From Psettodes erumei (lineage: Eukaryota > Chordata > Actinopteri > Pleuronectiformes > Psettodidae), in the NCBI GenBank assembly GCA_016785225.1, contig JAFBJZ010000344.1, positions 1,179,501 through 1,243,500 on the forward strand: 64,000 nucleotides of DNA. Direction: 5' to 3'. Of the stretch, positions 62,107-64,000 are shown one piece after another (the first letter of the stretch is position 1; each line of letters opens with the position of its first letter). Below the pieces are notes generated by a model that worked only from the letters and a program-made list of their open reading frames with translations, was not told the DNA's origin and searched no databases. A program made the position numbers and the translations under genes.

Positions 62107-64000
62107 AGAAGGATCCTCTTATTTTTGTGAATCATAGTGTTCGTAAATGGCATTTATTGGCATATAATATAATACACTATAATACTTTGGTGGCAGACAG
62201 CTCCCAGTTTTCTCACTGGTGATCTGAAGCAGATGTGTCACAAAAAGCCATGAGCTGTGTTCATGTTACATATATCATTTTCAGATCATTTTTGCTGCTC
62301 TTGTTGCTCACATGCTGTCTAACAAAACAAAATCCCACACTAATGGTAATCTCTAAAAACAGTCTGAAAGCCGGGAGTGTCAACCGCTCACAGTAGTTGA
62401 ACGACATTAGCAGATAATTACAATGTAGACGTACAGTTATTCCACTTATGATGCTTTCACTGTTCTGAGTGGCTGACAAAGAACATAAAACTGAACTGTT
62501 TTATTAGGAGATAAGTGAAGAAAGGGCAACAGCTTTTAGTTTGTGAACATGTACATTTATGTGTGTACATGTGTGGCCCGCAAGTTTGTCTGTATGAGCA
62601 CCATGTGGTGGGCATCAAAGAAAAAGGAACATGCGACCAGATACTAAAAAGGAACCAATTCAACCAAACTGCCACATGGCACTTGTTTGTTTCCCCTTAA
62701 ACGACTTAGGCTTTATCTACACTGTGTCCTCGAACCCGAGCTCATTTCCATCAAAGTCACACACGTTCAGTTTACACTGGTGAAAAATAAAAAGCAGCCT
62801 CTGAGACATTTGACAACTGTAAACATGCGGAGCGTGGCATCCAAGCCAGCTCTGGACCCAGCTTCCCCTGATCCAATCTCGTCATTTCCATGTAAACAAT
62901 GAGAAAACATTTTTTGCATGTTTAGATAGGAATGGGGGGAAATCATGTTTTTATCACAGTGACGGAAGAGTGTCAGCTTTGAGTTAATCTAGCGTAATAA
63001 CCCCCAGACGAGCCAGACATTTAGTCAGTCCTTAAACCTATTTCATGTGTTAGATATCCATGGGTGCTATTTGGATGTGTCTGTCAGTTCTCATTTCGCA
63101 CACAGGCCCTCATAGTGTGGCTCCCCTTCAAATCAAATCAGACCCTCTCAATCAGCAGTTTCCAGGTCCACAAGGAAACGCGCAATCAGCGACGTTTCAG
63201 TCACCCTCACCACAGTTAGCCTGTGCGTGAATAAATATACCATGTTGTTGAAAGGACAGAGCTAATATGCTTTTTGTATATTCACTTGTGAACGCTTCCA
63301 GGTTTTTGTTTGAGCACAGAATGTCAGAATGTCTTTGCACTACTGTGTCCTGCAATAGGACATTGTTGGACTGAGAATATGAATATGAAGAAAGTGCTTT
63401 AGTTATGGGCTGTACTTTGGCAAGTCTCAGAGCATACAGTAAATGCATTTGCAATGCAATTGCATTGTTCAGATGACCTGCATTATCACTTGATATGATG
63501 ATTATTTTTATCCATTGATCAAGTAACTTTTTAGGCTGTAAAAATATTCAGTATAGTACAAAGATATTCAATTGAAAAATCATATAAAAGTGAGAAATAT
63601 GGCAAATTCTGGCATTTAGAGGCTAAAATCAGGGAATGTTTAACATTGTTGTTCAATACATCATTTAAAGGATGATCAAAATTTTGGCCCATTACTTTTC
63701 CTTTAGGGTTAGGTCTAACCAGCTGGTCCTTCAGCACTAATGCTCTGCATCAACATTTCCTCTTTGTTTGCTTTGTCTTTTTGAGAATGGTGTTACAGCA
63801 GATGTTGGAGCACCTTGATGCATTCATTTAGTTGTGCTTTTGCATTATTTAAAATAAAAGACGTGCACATAAATAATGCCTTAATCAGCAACTTTGGCAT
63901 AACTGGTTATGCTCCAGGCATCTCATTAATTATAGCAGGATATTAAGCAACTTTAGTTTGCTTTTTGTAAACAGTGGCTTCACATACCGTGCTGCTGTCC

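Larger units (their letters stand above)
55831..64000. other. AT-rich flank upstream of mrps14 without a recognised gene
   Basis: Short open frames only; no recognisable protein domain. In mammals a tenascin gene lies on this side of MRPS14 (from memory), but no tenascin EGF, FN3 or fibrinogen-like exon was found here. It contains the two splice-bounded segments at 57194 and 60098 and a poly(C) tract at 62080. Confidence 0.5.

Noticed and set aside
55831..64000. Tenascin (tnn/tnr) exons expected from mammalian gene order
   Set aside because: No EGF-like, fibronectin III or fibrinogen-like coding sequence on either strand.
1..64000. CRISPR arrays, phage or bacterial defence systems
   Set aside because: The window is vertebrate chromosomal DNA; tandem repeats are microsatellites without unique spacers.

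Overview
The window looks like nuclear DNA of a vertebrate, most likely a ray-finned (teleost) fish. It carries three multi-exon, spliceosomal genes whose proteins are clearly vertebrate but not mammalian-like. Introns are compact, CA/TG and CT microsatellites are very dense, and I see no mammalian Alu/L1-type repeats. The species cannot be named from sequence alone.

Layout. Positions 1-40,700 hold no coding gene that I can recognise. The first ~36 kb is comparatively GC- and CpG-rich, full of microsatellites, and contains a direct tandem duplication (11,741-13,978 and 13,990-16,535), a strong 17-bp inverted repeat near 8.27 kb, a G-rich tract near 3.5 kb and several stretches that look like conserved non-coding (enhancer-type) DNA. 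From ~36 kb on the sequence is visibly more AT-rich.

The gene cluster lies on the minus strand. It contains plk3 (polo-like kinase 3; 15 coding exons, 42,511-49,107; 667 residues when spliced), cacybp (calcyclin-binding protein / SIAH-interacting protein; 6 coding exons, 51,298-53,519; 227 residues) and mrps14 (mitochondrial ribosomal protein uS14m; 3 coding exons, 54,241-55,698; 138 residues). I rebuilt every exon junction by hand; all are GT-AG and keep frame, so all three genes look intact. The plk3 promoter has a perfect CRE beside a TATA-like box, and its 3' UTR has a cluster of AU-rich TTP-type sites. This suits a transiently induced kinase mRNA. cacybp and mrps14 have housekeeping-type starts (CCAAT box, TISU-like start). 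The intergenic gap between mrps14 and cacybp is only a few hundred bases. CTCF-like cores occur between plk3 and cacybp and in a cacybp intron.

Positions 55,760-64,000 are AT-rich and carry no recognised gene. Two segments bounded by good splice sites (57,194-57,314 and 60,098-60,189, plus strand) could be exons of an unidentified transcript.

There is no mobile island, CRISPR array or bacterial-type system. The most interesting items are the mosaic tandem duplication with a preserved palindromic SOX-like site in both copies, the plk3 regulatory logic (CRE/TATA plus ARE), the unusual plk3-cacybp-mrps14 neighbourhood, and the recurrent (TG)n-G(m) compound microsatellite.
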